21,789 bases of DNA from Oscillospiraceae bacterium (GTDB taxonomy: Bacteria; Bacillota; Clostridia; Oscillospirales; Ruminococcaceae), in assembly GCA_017416665.1 (NCBI GenBank), contig JAFQBO010000161.1, forward strand, positions 1-21,789. The letters are read 5' to 3'. How positions within the stretch are numbered: position 1 is the first letter of the stretch; each line of letters starts with the position of its first letter. The position numbers and the translations under genes were made by a program. The notes beneath the pieces are model-generated. The model was not told the DNA's origin, searched no databases, and saw only the letters and a program-made list of their open reading frames with translations. Shown in pieces: positions 12,827 to 20,471 of the stretch.

Positions 12827-14155
12827 ATGGCAGGAGGAACATTCAGCAAGGCGGTCGGAAAAGTAAGACCGGGAACTTACATTAATTTTGAAGCGTCAAA
12901 TCACAATACTTTAAGCAGTCCTGACAACGGCATCGTGCTTATTCCACTTATCAATCATTCGTATGGACCTGAAAAGGAGTTTATCACTCTTTCAGCCCAG
13001 TCAGCTGACAGCGAAATCCACAAGCTTGGTTTCAGCGTTTACGATGACAATTCGTCAATGCTTCTTATCCGTGAAGCGTTCAAAAATGCGGCTACAGTTA
13101 TTGTTTACATTGTGAAATCAGGTGCAAAGGCAACTGCGACGGGTGGCGGTCTTTCAGCTGAGGCAAAGTATGGCGGTTCAAGAGGCAACGCACTTAAATT
13201 TTCAGTTTCCGCAAATCCTGTTTCGGGATTTGATGTTAAGGTTTATCTTGACAGCTACGAAGCAGAAAGCTTTGAGGGTATAACATCTGTTGCTGATCTT
13301 GAAAACAGTAAGTACATAAGCTTTACTGCTACAGAAGGTACAGAAATTTCAGAAACTGCCGCTATAAGTCTTACAGGCGGTGATGATGGCACATCGGAAA
13401 ATGCTGATATTACGTCATTTATCGACAACATTGAAAAGGTACGTTTCAACACACTCGCCTTCCCTGTTACCGATGAATCACTGCTTGCGGCATGCAAAAC
13501 AAAGATTATGTATCTTCGTGAAAATGCAGGAATGGGCGTAAAGGCTGTAGTTCCTGACTATAAAGCTGACTATGAAGGCATTATCAATGTTACAAACTCC
13601 GTTGTCATTGATGGTGTAGAGCTTACCAATGCTCAGGCTACAGCCTGGGTTGCAGGTGCTGATGCATCAGCGACAAACACTCAGAGCAATACGCATAAGA
13701 TTTATGTCGGTGCTGATGCCGTTGCAAAACCTAAAACACATGAAGAGGCTGTTTCGGCAATTCAGAATGGCGAATTCTTCTTTTCATACTCTGAAAACGG
13801 TGATGTTGTGGTTGAATACGACATTAACAGTCTTACAACGTTTACAGAAACCAAAGATGTCAGCTACAGCAAAAACAGAGTTTTAAGAGTGTTTGACAGC
13901 TTTGCAGAGGCTTTACGCCTTAACTTTCCGCCAAACAGATACAGCAACAACGAAACCGGCTGGGATGTTATGGACGGAATGGGCAGAAGCATTTTAAAGC
14001 AGTTCTTTGATGCAGGTGCAATTCAGAATGTTGACTATAACACTGATTTTGCAGTTGTCAGAGGTGAAAGTATCGGCGATAGTACTTACTTCAATGTTGG
14101 TCTTCAGCCTGTTGACAGTGCCGAAAAGCTCTATTTTACTGTAAAAACAAGATAA
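12827..14155 (+). CDS. xkdK: contractile tail sheath protein (XkdK-like)
   Basis: The product has 442 aa. ATG 12827 is preferred because AGGAGGTC (12811-12818) precedes it; the same frame from ATG 12800 would overlap the previous gene and lacks a site. The N-terminus GGTFSKAVGKVRPGTYINFE is the usual opening of PBSX-type sheaths. Glycine- and serine-rich loops follow (TATGGGLSAEAKYGGSRGN near residue 103), with a central domain and the conserved C-terminal part LRVFDSFAEALRLNFPPNRY, GWDVMDGMGRSILKQ and FDAGAIQNVDY. The sheath contracts to drive the tube through the cell envelope, so the particle has a myovirus-type tail. Confidence 0.92.
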   Translation: MAGGTFSKAVGKVRPGTYINFEASNHNTLSSPDNGIVLIPLINHSYGPEKEFITLSAQSADSEIHKLGFSVYDDNSSMLLIREAFKNAATVIVYIVKSGAKATATGGGLSAEAKYGGSRGNALKFSVSANPVSGFDVKVYLDSYEAESFEGITSVADLENSKYISFTATEGTEISETAAISLTGGDDGTSENADITSFIDNIEKVRFNTLAFPVTDESLLAACKTKIMYLRENAGMGVKAVVPDYKADYEGIINVTNSVVIDGVELTNAQATAWVAGADASATNTQSNTHKIYVGADAVAKPKTHEEAVSAIQNGEFFFSYSENGDVVVEYDINSLTTFTETKDVSYSKNRVLRVFDSFAEALRLNFPPNRYSNNETGWDVMDGMGRSILKQFFDAGAIQNVDYNTDFAVVRGESIGDSTYFNVGLQPVDSAEKLYFTVKTR

Positions 14156-14166
14156 GGAGGTAAATT

Positions 14167-14601
14167 ATGAACGGCAGATATAACGCAAATCCTATTGCAC
14201 TCAGTGAGGGTAAGGTTTTTATTGACGGTGTTCAGGTACTTACAGGAGTAAAGTGTGAAATCAAGTTCACTCCCGATGTGTGGGAAGGAAAAGTTCTGGG
14301 AGAACGTTCTCCGAGTTCACGCTGGACGGGTTACAAGATTACCGGTTCTATTACCCATCGAGTTTCAACACCTTGGCTCAAGGAGAAAATCCAGCAGTAT
14401 CAGAAGGATGGTATAACTCCTGAATTGACAATTCAGGGTGTTATGGATGACAAAGGCTCTGACTACTATCAGGAATACGGTTCAGATGTTGTTACGGCAG
14501 TCGGCTGTGTACTTACAGGTGATATTCCGCTTATGGCTCTTGATACTGGTGGTGGAGCAAGAGAAGACGCTATTTCCTTTAATGCAAAGGACGTAATTTA
14601 A
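14167..14601 (+). CDS. xkdM: tail tube protein (XkdM-like)
   Basis: The product has 144 aa, with AAGGAGG nine bases before ATG 14167. The sequence RYNANPIALSEGKVFIDGVQ, then GVKCEIKFTPDVWEGKVLGE, and then the RWTGYKITGSITHRVST stretch is typical of XkdM tube proteins, which stack as hexameric rings inside the sheath. It directly follows the sheath gene. Downstream, the usual continuation to the chaperone gene is interrupted by 414 bases with a type I toxin-antitoxin locus. Confidence 0.92.
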   Translation: MNGRYNANPIALSEGKVFIDGVQVLTGVKCEIKFTPDVWEGKVLGERSPSSRWTGYKITGSITHRVSTPWLKEKIQQYQKDGITPELTIQGVMDDKGSDYYQEYGSDVVTAVGCVLTGDIPLMALDTGGGAREDAISFNAKDVI

Positions 14602-14617
14602 GTCAGAGCAAAATAAA

Positions 14618-14653
14618 AACCGTCCTCAGAGTAAACATAATCTCCGGACGGTT
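14618..14653 (+). other. hairpin just after the tail tube gene
   Basis: AACCGTCC (14618-14625) pairs perfectly with GGACGGTT (14646-14653) over a 20-base loop. No T tract follows, so it is a poor terminator. It lies two bases before the toxin -35 box and could mark the left edge of the inserted toxin locus, or an RNA processing or stabilising hairpin. Confidence 0.5.
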
Positions 14654-14655
14654 GA

Positions 14656-14685
14656 TTGACAAATACTTACAGAATATGATATAAT
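14656..14685 (+). promoter_or_regulatory. near-consensus promoter of the type I toxin
   Basis: TTGACA (14656-14661), an 18-base spacer and TATAAT (14680-14685), with TG at 14677-14678 making an extended -10. Expected start is near 14692. This is one of the strongest sigma-A-type promoters in the window and lets the toxin be made outside the phage late programme. Confidence 0.9.
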
Positions 14686-14733
14686 TTAACAGTGGATCGG
14701 GAATCTGCATAACGGTAGGCGGTTTAATCTTTC

Positions 14734-14747
14734 CCTCGGAAACGAGG
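14734..14747 (+). promoter_or_regulatory. Shine-Dalgarno sequestering hairpin of the toxin mRNA
   Basis: CCTCG (14734-14738), GAAA tetraloop, CGAGG (14743-14747). The right arm includes the first part of the ribosome site GAGGTGA (14744-14750), so ribosome access is limited until the hairpin opens. The site itself is six bases before ATG 14757. Confidence 0.7.
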
Positions 14748-14756
14748 TGAGTTACT

Positions 14757-14837
14757 ATGAGTACCATGGAAATACTTACACTTTTACTTGTAATTATCGA
14801 AATAATCAAACTCAGTAACAATACCAAAAAGAAATAA
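14757..14837 (+). CDS. small hydrophobic type I toxin (TxpA/Hol_Tox-like)
   Basis: The product has only 26 aa. It opens MSTMEILTLLL and continues as a single hydrophobic helix (about residues 5-19), then a polar tail ending in three lysines. The MST-x-E-x-L start, one membrane helix and basic C-terminus match the holin-like toxins (TxpA/BsrG group) of Firmicutes, which insert in the membrane. It has its own promoter (14656), a perfect GAGGTGA site inside a hairpin, and an antisense RNA promoter on the other strand. It is cargo in the tail operon rather than a structural gene. A different name in the same class (Bsr, Fst-like) is possible; the function as a toxin is inferred from layout and family. 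Confidence 0.8.
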   Translation: MSTMEILTLLLVIIEIIKLSNNTKKK

Positions 14838-14920
14838 TCGCCCCACTACCACATAAGGCGATTATTTCTTAATAACTTAACTTATGAGGGTAAGCCGCTT
14901 ATCGCAGAAACCCTTTCCAC
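14824..14920 (-). ncRNA. antisense antitoxin RNA (RatA-like)
   Basis: A near-perfect minus-strand promoter (14927-14955) predicts a start near 14920. Transcription would run left for about 97 bases and end at the hairpin 14829-14870, whose minus-strand copy is followed by TTTTTGG. It is complementary to the end of the toxin frame and to the 3' part of its mRNA, the arrangement of RatA/txpA and SR4/bsrG. Such RNAs pair with the toxin mRNA and trigger its decay or block translation. Confidence 0.82.
14829..14870. terminator. 14-bp perfect hairpin, terminator of the antisense RNA
   Basis: AAGAAATAATCGCC (14829-14842) pairs exactly with GGCGATTATTTCTT (14857-14870), loop 14 bases. Read leftwards it ends in TTTCTTTTT and is a strong terminator. 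Read rightwards the following bases are AATAACTT, so it stops the toxin mRNA less well. Confidence 0.88.
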
Positions 14921-14926
14921 ACCCTT

Positions 14927-14955
14927 ATTATATCAATAAAATTCTGTAATGTCAA
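14927..14955 (-). promoter_or_regulatory. promoter of the antisense RNA
   Basis: On the minus strand TTGACA (14955-14950), a 17-base spacer and TATAAT (14932-14927), again with TG one base before the -10. Both this and the toxin promoter contain TTACAGAAT in the spacer, so the two promoters look related by duplication or shared control. Confidence 0.9.
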
Positions 14956-14985
14956 GCGTTCTTAAAAAAGGACGCTTGTTTTTTT
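14953..14985 (+). terminator. strong terminator before the tail chaperone gene
   Basis: CAAGCGTTCTT (14953-14963) pairs with AAGGACGCTTG (14968-14978), an 11-bp stem with one wobble and an AAAA loop, followed by seven T. It would end the toxin mRNA and, unless bypassed, the late transcript 31 bases before the chaperone gene. It overlaps the -35 box of the antisense promoter. Confidence 0.9.
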
Positions 14986-15015
14986 ACCAATAAATTTAAA
15001 CGGAGGATATTCAAA

Positions 15016-15477
15016 ATGAAAAAGAATTTATCATACTTTATGAGAGAACAGAAGGAAGAAATCGTAAAAGTTCCTGCTCCTGAAAACTTTAAGGACGAAA
15101 ACGGTAATCCGCTTGAAATGGAAATCAAGGTTCTTTCAGCTGACACAATCAGAAAAATCAACGAGAATTACCGTACACGCAGAATCGCTCTTGACAAGTC
15201 GGGTCATCCGTATATCAACGGCGGTGAAGTTGTGTTCCAGAGTGAATCGGATAACGGAAAGGCTTTCCGTCACATTATTGTGGAGGCTCTTGTATATCCT
15301 GACCTCAAGGACAAGGAAATGATGGACTTCTACAAATGCTGTGACATTACTGAAATGCCGCTTAAAGTTTTTTCAAAGCAGAGTGAATATGATTATGTTT
15401 TCAGAACTGTCATGACTGCACTGGGTATGCTTGAAAACAACGAAAAGTCTGATGAACTTGATGAAGCAAAAAACTAA
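15016..15477 (+). CDS. xkdN: tail assembly chaperone (XkdN-like), short form
   Basis: The product has 153 aa, with GGAGG ten bases before ATG 15016. The opening SYFMREQKEEIVKVPAPENF, then EMEIKVLSADTIRKINENY and DLKDKEMMDFYKCCDITEMP match the XkdN family, which coats the tape measure during tail assembly. It ends at TAA 15475-15477, directly after the slippery sequence A-AAA-AAC. A fraction of ribosomes is expected to shift -1 there and extend the protein by 66 residues (15474-15674). It is followed by the tape measure, the normal order in long-tailed phages. Confidence 0.9.
   Translation: MKKNLSYFMREQKEEIVKVPAPENFKDENGNPLEMEIKVLSADTIRKINENYRTRRIALDKSGHPYINGGEVVFQSESDNGKAFRHIIVEALVYPDLKDKEMMDFYKCCDITEMPLKVFSKQSEYDYVFRTVMTALGMLENNEKSDELDEAKN
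15468..15474 (+). promoter_or_regulatory. -1 programmed frameshift site A AAA AAC
   Basis: In the xkdN frame the end reads GCA AAA AAC TAA, giving the canonical heptamer A AAA AAC right before the stop. A -1 shift opens a frame of 66 codons with no start near its beginning. Frameshifted chaperone pairs are conserved in tailed phages. No clear stimulatory stem-loop was identified. Confidence 0.85.
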
Positions 15478-15674
15478 TCTCCTGCAGTGGTTCATTTGAA
15501 TACTGGGCTCATGTCCTGTGGCAGCGTCACGGACTCCGTATGGAAGAATTTGACAAAATGTCCTACAGGACAAAGCTTTTTTACATTGCGTCCGAGATCT
15601 GTGAATCAAAGAACTCCTGCAGGACGGAAATTGAAATATTGCTTGCTATGCTGAAAAGTGGGGTGAGGCTGTAA
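15474..15674 (+). CDS. tail assembly chaperone extension (reached by -1 frameshift)
   Basis: This -1 frame has 66 codons after the slip, including the recognisable block GSFEYWAHVLWQRHGLRMEE followed by FDKMSYRTKLFYIASEICESK. The pattern (W-x-H...E-E-F...M-S-Y-R...Y-I-A-S-E) is that of the second domain of phage tail chaperones. The frame is closed upstream by TGA 15462-15464, and its only ATG (15540) has no ribosome site, so it should be made as a 219-aa fusion to the short form. The stop TAA (15672-15674) touches the tape measure ATG. The fusion would bridge tape measure and tube subunits. Confidence 0.82.
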   Translation, partial: LISCSGSFEYWAHVLWQRHGLRMEEFDKMSYRTKLFYIASEICESKNSCRTEIEILLAMLKSGVRL

Positions 15675-18600
15675 ATGGGTTATGTAATGACTGCTGAAAT
15701 CAAGCTGACGGATAAAGTCAGTCCTGTTTTAAATGATATAGGTACAAATGGAAAAAGAATTATTGCCGGTATGGAGGAAGATTTTGCAAAGGTAAACTCC
15801 TCCATGAATAATACATCTAAAACAGCGGCTCAGGTTTCTGCCTCACTTGCAAGACTGTCAGGTGATACATCACAGGCTGCATCGCATTCAAGAGAGCTTG
15901 CAACCGCTATGGTTGACGAGGCGGAGAAAATGCGTAAAGCGGCACAAACTGCACAGATGAAAGCTGATAAGTCAGAACGTATGGCAGAAATAGCAAGACG
16001 AAATTACACTGAAATTGAAAAACAGATAGCCGCCGAAGCCAAATCAAAGGACGCTTCCGAAAAATCCACAAAGGCAATGAATGAAAAAGCCACCGCCGCA
16101 CTTCTTGAAGCTGAACGACTTGAAAAGGTTTCGGCAGAACTCAGAAAAAAAGCTGATGCCGCAGAAAAAGCGGCTGATGCGGCACAGGACAATGCCAGAG
16201 CAGCACTTGAAGCAGCACAGGCTGACGAAAAACTTCACACTTCTGCAACCAAAACAGCTGTTGGAGAAAAACAGGTCGCTGATGCTCTTAACAAATCTGA
16301 ACAGCAGGCTGAAGAATATGTTTCTGCTGTAAGGAGAGCGTCAAATGAAAGTGAGAAACTCGGCAGACAGGGTGAAAGTACAGCCCAGCTTCTTGAGTCT
16401 GCTTTTACAGCACTTGCCGTTGAAAGAGTAATCGTCGGAATAAAAGACGCTTTTGTTGCATGTTCAAAAGCCGCTATCGAATATGAAAGTGCTATAACAG
16501 GTGTTTACAAGACAGTAAACGGAAGTGAAGCACAGCTGAGTGAAATCAGTGACGAAATCAAGCTTATGTCCCTTGAAATTCCGTCAACCACAACTGAAAT
16601 TGCAGGAGTGGCGGAATCAGCCGGACAGCTTGGTATTGAAACCGAAAATGTTACGGGATTTACCGAGGTTATGATTAATCTCGGTGAGTCCACAAACCTT
16701 GCGGCTGATGAAGCGGCATCATATCTCGCCAAATATTCAAACATTACAGGCATGGCGGCAGACAAATATGAAAATCTCGGTTCAACTGTTGTTGCTTTGG
16801 GTAATAATTTCGCAACCACGGAAGCTGACATAGTTGCAATGGCAACACGAATGGCATCTGCCGGTACTCTTGCTGGACTTACGGAATCTGATATTCTCGG
16901 TCTTGCGGCGGCAATGTCTTCTGTCGGCATAGAAGCCGATGCTGGCGGTAGTGCAATGTCTACCCTGCTTTCAAACATTCAGATTGCTGTGGAAACCGGA
17001 AACGACAGTCTTAATGATTTTTCTTCAGTTGCAAATATGACAGCAGAAGAATTTCAGACAGCCTTTAAGGATAACGCCGCTGGTGCTTTGTACGCTTTTA
17101 TTGACGGACTTAATGACGTTGAAAGAAATGGTGCTACCGCTACAGTTGTACTTGAAAACATGGGTATCACTGAAATCAGACTGTCTAACGCTGTAAAAGC
17201 TCTTGCAAACAACAGTGATGGTCTTAGCGGTGCTATTAAGCTTGCAGGCGAAGCCTGGGACGAAAATACAGCTCTTGCAACAGAAGCCGAACTTCGTTAC
17301 GGAACTCTTGAAAGCCGTCTGAATATTACCAGAAACGCCGCCAATAACCTTAAAATTGCGATTGGTGATGTACTTAATCCCGTTGTGGGTGATTTTGCCG
17401 ATGCAGGTACGGACGCACTTGTATGGCTTACAGAATTTACCGAAAATAATCCGACAGTTGTTGCAGGAATTACAGGCGTTACAACTGCTCTCGGACTTGC
17501 CGCAGGTGCTGTTACAGTGTGCAGTACCGTTGTTACTGCATTCAATACTGCTATGAAAGCGTTGAATATAACCATCTCTGCGAGCAAGCTTGGAATTATC
17601 ATCGGAACTATTGGTGTGGCAGGTGGTATAATCGGTTCACTCGCCTATCATTTCAGTTCTGCTGAAGAACAGGTCGAGGATTATAACGGAACTCTGATGC
17701 AGTGCCGTGAAGAAATTGAAGCTACTGAAACATCATACAGAAATGTGTGTGATATGTACGGTGAAAACTCACAGGAAGCACAGTCTCTTTCTGCTGAACT
17801 TGATACGCTCAACGCTCAGTATGAAAAGGGCGGAGGTGCTATAGAGGAATATTCACAAAGACTTACAGAAAGCAGTGAGGCACTCGACAGACTCCGTACA
17901 GAATATGACAGTAAACTGACCGACATTTCAAATACCCAGACAAGCGGTATGATTGCTGTTGCAAATCTTGAATCACTTTCCGAAAAGGCTCAGCTTACCA
18001 ATGCTGACCTTGATTTAATGTCAAATTATGCTGATTACCTTAATAACACTTTTAACTGTGATATTAAGGTTAATTATGATACGGGTGAGATTACTAATCT
18101 CAATCCTGAAGATATAGCTGGACAGATTATAGATAAAACCAATTCTGATAAAACACAGTTATCTATGGATTTTATTACAAATGGTACTGATGAATTTGTT
18201 GAACAGATTAAAATTATCAATGGATATAGAGATACTGTAGCGGAAGCAGAAAATAAGCTTGCAGAATTAAAGAAACTTAATAATGATGACGATGGATGGA
18301 CTGCATTTGATTCTGACTGGGGCGATGAATATGGTTCCTGGTACGATTACTCACGTGCTCTTAGTGCGGCTGAAAATGAAGTGGAAAATACCAAAGATAG
18401 TCTTAAAACAGCAGAAGAAGAGTTGAATAAGCTTGATGCTGATTTTAAATATCATGCCAATATCGTAGATGAAAGCGGCGAAACATATAACATACTTCGT
18501 AAATCTTTAGAGGAAACTGCTTTAAATGGTAATGATTATATTACTATGATGGAAAATGCAACTGAAACTACAGAAAAAATAAAAGATCCTCTGGAAGCCG

Positions 18601-19817
18601 CACATGAAGCAGTAGAATTACAGGCGGACGAAATATACAAGCTTGCTGAAGCTTACGACGAAGCGTATAATGCTGCATATGAAAGTTTTATGGGGCAATT
18701 CGGACTCTTTGATGAAGCTCAGATGAACACAGAAGCTACTGTAGAAAATGCACAGACGGCTCTTGATTCACAGCTTGAATACTGGACGGCTTACAGCGAA
18801 AATATTTCATATCTTTCTTCTGTATCAGCTGAAACGCTCGGCATTACACAAGCAAACTATGACCTTATGATGCAGTATGTCAGAAGCGGCGATGCTGAAG
18901 CCGCAGGACTTGCAGAAAGCATGGTTGCTCATATTGAAAACGGCAACACTGAGGTTGTAGGTAAAATGGCTGAAACACTCGGTGAAATTGATTCCAAACA
19001 GTCTGAATCTGCTGAACTTGTTGCAGAATGGGAAACTAATATCGAAGAACACATGAACCAAGCCTTTAATACAGCTGAACAAAGTATTCAGAAAATTGAA
19101 GGTCTCGACGGAAATGTAAAAAATGCGGCTGTAAAAATTATACGCTCCTATGCTCAGGGTATACGCGACACGCAATCTGTTGCGGTTACTGCTGCCAGCA
19201 ATTTAGCAGCTGCTGTTCAGGCAAAATTCAATTCTGTAAGTATTAAAATTCCGAGTTTGTCTTCTGAAAATTCAAATCCCGACAATCAATACGCATCAGG
19301 TACACTTTCAGCAAAATCAGGTCTTGCACTTGTAGGTGAAAGAGGTCCGGAACTTGTAGTTTTACAGGGTGGTGAAAGAATTTACACCGCTTCTGAAACC
19401 GAAAGAATTCTGAATAACAGTTCAATGATTTCATCAGCCTTTAATGAAAAAGAACTTATATTCAACAATTCAAAATCAACCGTAAGCAATATTTTTTCAT
19501 CGGAAAATGATACTTCTGAAATCAGCAGGAATATTTTCAGTTCATCAGAAAGCGAAAATGTTCTTCAGAGTTTTTCAGATAAAACCCTGTTTATTCCGCC
19601 TCCGGATTCACCTGTAAAGCCGTTTGAAAGAAATAGTGACAGTGCATCAAAGCGTGAATTTTCCATTGATATAAACGGAAAAGGCAGTATTGATGTTAAA
19701 GGCAGTATGAACAAAGAGCAGGTTGTGGAGATATTATTTGACCACATGAAACCTGTTCTTATGAATATTCTTGCTCAGGAAATTTTTGAGGAGGGTGACA
19801 ACACATATGAAATCTAA
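15675..19817 (+). CDS. tail tape measure protein (TP901 core)
   Basis: The product has 1380 aa; the start ATG 15675 abuts the chaperone stop, with GGGGTGAGG as ribosome site. Residues about 50-235 are Ala/Glu/Lys-rich coiled coil. About 242-590 is the TP901-type core (EYESAITGVYKTV, ESAGQLGI, FTEVMINLGESTNLAADEAA, ATRMASAGTLAGLTESDILG). About 594-660 are hydrophobic, glycine-rich segments that may enter the membrane during DNA ejection. Coiled coil follows, then ALVGERGPELVVLQGGERIY near 1215-1235, a usual C-terminal motif. The protein sets tail length; at about 0.15 nm per residue it predicts a tail near 200 nm. The 3' end overlaps the LysM gene by 11 bases. Bases 18020-18600 are more AT-rich than the rest. 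Confidence 0.93.
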   Translation: MGYVMTAEIKLTDKVSPVLNDIGTNGKRIIAGMEEDFAKVNSSMNNTSKTAAQVSASLARLSGDTSQAASHSRELATAMVDEAEKMRKAAQTAQMKADKSERMAEIARRNYTEIEKQIAAEAKSKDASEKSTKAMNEKATAALLEAERLEKVSAELRKKADAAEKAADAAQDNARAALEAAQADEKLHTSATKTAVGEKQVADALNKSEQQAEEYVSAVRRASNESEKLGRQGESTAQLLESAFTALAVERVIVGIKDAFVACSKAAIEYESAITGVYKTVNGSEAQLSEISDEIKLMSLEIPSTTTEIAGVAESAGQLGIETENVTGFTEVMINLGESTNLAADEAASYLAKYSNITGMAADKYENLGSTVVALGNNFATTEADIVAMATRMASAGTLAGLTESDILGLAAAMSSVGIEADAGGSAMSTLLSNIQIAVETGNDSLNDFSSVANMTAEEFQTAFKDNAAGALYAFIDGLNDVERNGATATVVLENMGITEIRLSNAVKALANNSDGLSGAIKLAGEAWDENTALATEAELRYGTLESRLNITRNAANNLKIAIGDVLNPVVGDFADAGTDALVWLTEFTENNPTVVAGITGVTTALGLAAGAVTVCSTVVTAFNTAMKALNITISASKLGIIIGTIGVAGGIIGSLAYHFSSAEEQVEDYNGTLMQCREEIEATETSYRNVCDMYGENSQEAQSLSAELDTLNAQYEKGGGAIEEYSQRLTESSEALDRLRTEYDSKLTDISNTQTSGMIAVANLESLSEKAQLTNADLDLMSNYADYLNNTFNCDIKVNYDTGEITNLNPEDIAGQIIDKTNSDKTQLSMDFITNGTDEFVEQIKIINGYRDTVAEAENKLAELKKLNNDDDGWTAFDSDWGDEYGSWYDYSRALSAAENEVENTKDSLKTAEEELNKLDADFKYHANIVDESGETYNILRKSLEETALNGNDYITMMENATETTEKIKDPLEAAHEAVELQADEIYKLAEAYDEAYNAAYESFMGQFGLFDEAQMNTEATVENAQTALDSQLEYWTAYSENISYLSSVSAETLGITQANYDLMMQYVRSGDAEAAGLAESMVAHIENGNTEVVGKMAETLGEIDSKQSESAELVAEWETNIEEHMNQAFNTAEQSIQKIEGLDGNVKNAAVKIIRSYAQGIRDTQSVAVTAASNLAAAVQAKFNSVSIKIPSLSSENSNPDNQYASGTLSAKSGLALVGERGPELVVLQGGERIYTASETERILNNSSMISSAFNEKELIFNNSKSTVSNIFSSENDTSEISRNIFSSSESENVLQSFSDKTLFIPPPDSPVKPFERNSDSASKREFSIDINGKGSIDVKGSMNKEQVVEILFDHMKPVLMNILAQEIFEEGDNTYEI

Positions 19818-20460
19818 TTCATATCAGATATGGTTTGAAGCGGAACAAACAAAACTTCAGATGCCTGTCAATCCCGAAAGTATCAAGGTTCAGAAAAGCG
19901 GAAACAATGACAGCATTGATATTGTCGGTATGACTGAAACAACAATCATTTCCGCTCCTAAAGCTGTAAGAATTTCGTTCTCCTCAATTTTTCCGAAAAG
20001 TTACTTTCCGGGCTGTAATGTAAAAAAACCGCTTCTGCCACATTTCTATATCACCAAAATATCTTCCTGGATGGAAGAAAAAATCCCGATAAGGCTGTAC
20101 ATAACCAAATGTGATATTGTAAGGTACATGACAATCGAAGATTTTTCGTATTCCCAGAGTGGTGGTGATGTCGGTTCGTACGATTATTCGGTAACGCTTA
20201 AAGAATATTATCCGATTAAGGTCAGACAGATAAATATAAGCGGTAAAAAAGCTGTAGTTTCCAAAAAGCAGACAGCAAGGGTAAACAATCAGAAAAAGCC
20301 TCAGACCTACACAACAAAGTCGGGCGACTCATTATGGAATATTGCAAAAAAGTTCTATGGTGATGGCTCACAATACACAAAAATCTATAACGCAAACAAA
20401 AAGCTTATAGGTTCAAATCCGAATATAATCCAAATCGGTATTACTCTTACAATTCCGTGA
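19807..20460 (+). CDS. xkdP: LysM-domain tail protein (XkdP-like)
   Basis: The product has 217 aa from ATG 19807, supported by GGAGGGTGA (19790-19798); the longer frame starting at 19771 lies inside the tape measure. The N-terminal part (YQIWFEAEQTKLQMPVNPES) and the middle domain (RLYITKCDIVRYMTIEDF, then GSYDYSVTLKEY) match XkdP. Residues 167-217 are a LysM domain (TYTTKSGDSLWNIAKKFYG ... IYNANKKLI ... ITLTIP), which binds peptidoglycan sugar chains. It connects tail tube and baseplate. The stop overlaps the region of the next ribosome site. Confidence 0.92.
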   Translation: MKSNSYQIWFEAEQTKLQMPVNPESIKVQKSGNNDSIDIVGMTETTIISAPKAVRISFSSIFPKSYFPGCNVKKPLLPHFYITKISSWMEEKIPIRLYITKCDIVRYMTIEDFSYSQSGGDVGSYDYSVTLKEYYPIKVRQINISGKKAVVSKKQTARVNNQKKPQTYTTKSGDSLWNIAKKFYGDGSQYTKIYNANKKLIGSNPNIIQIGITLTIP

Positions 20461-20471
20461 AAGGAGCAGAA

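Noticed and set aside
14618..14653. Terminator after the tail tube gene
   Set aside because: The stem is perfect but has a 20-base loop and no T tract, so it is listed only as a hairpin.
14603..14827. Minus-strand open frame of 74 codons across the toxin gene
   Set aside because: The region is explained by the toxin, its leader and promoter; the frame has no ribosome site and starts inside the antisense terminator.
15540..15674. Independent gene from ATG 15540 for the second chaperone domain
   Set aside because: No Shine-Dalgarno sequence precedes it and the conserved block FEYWAHVLWQRHGL lies upstream, so the -1 frameshift explains it better.
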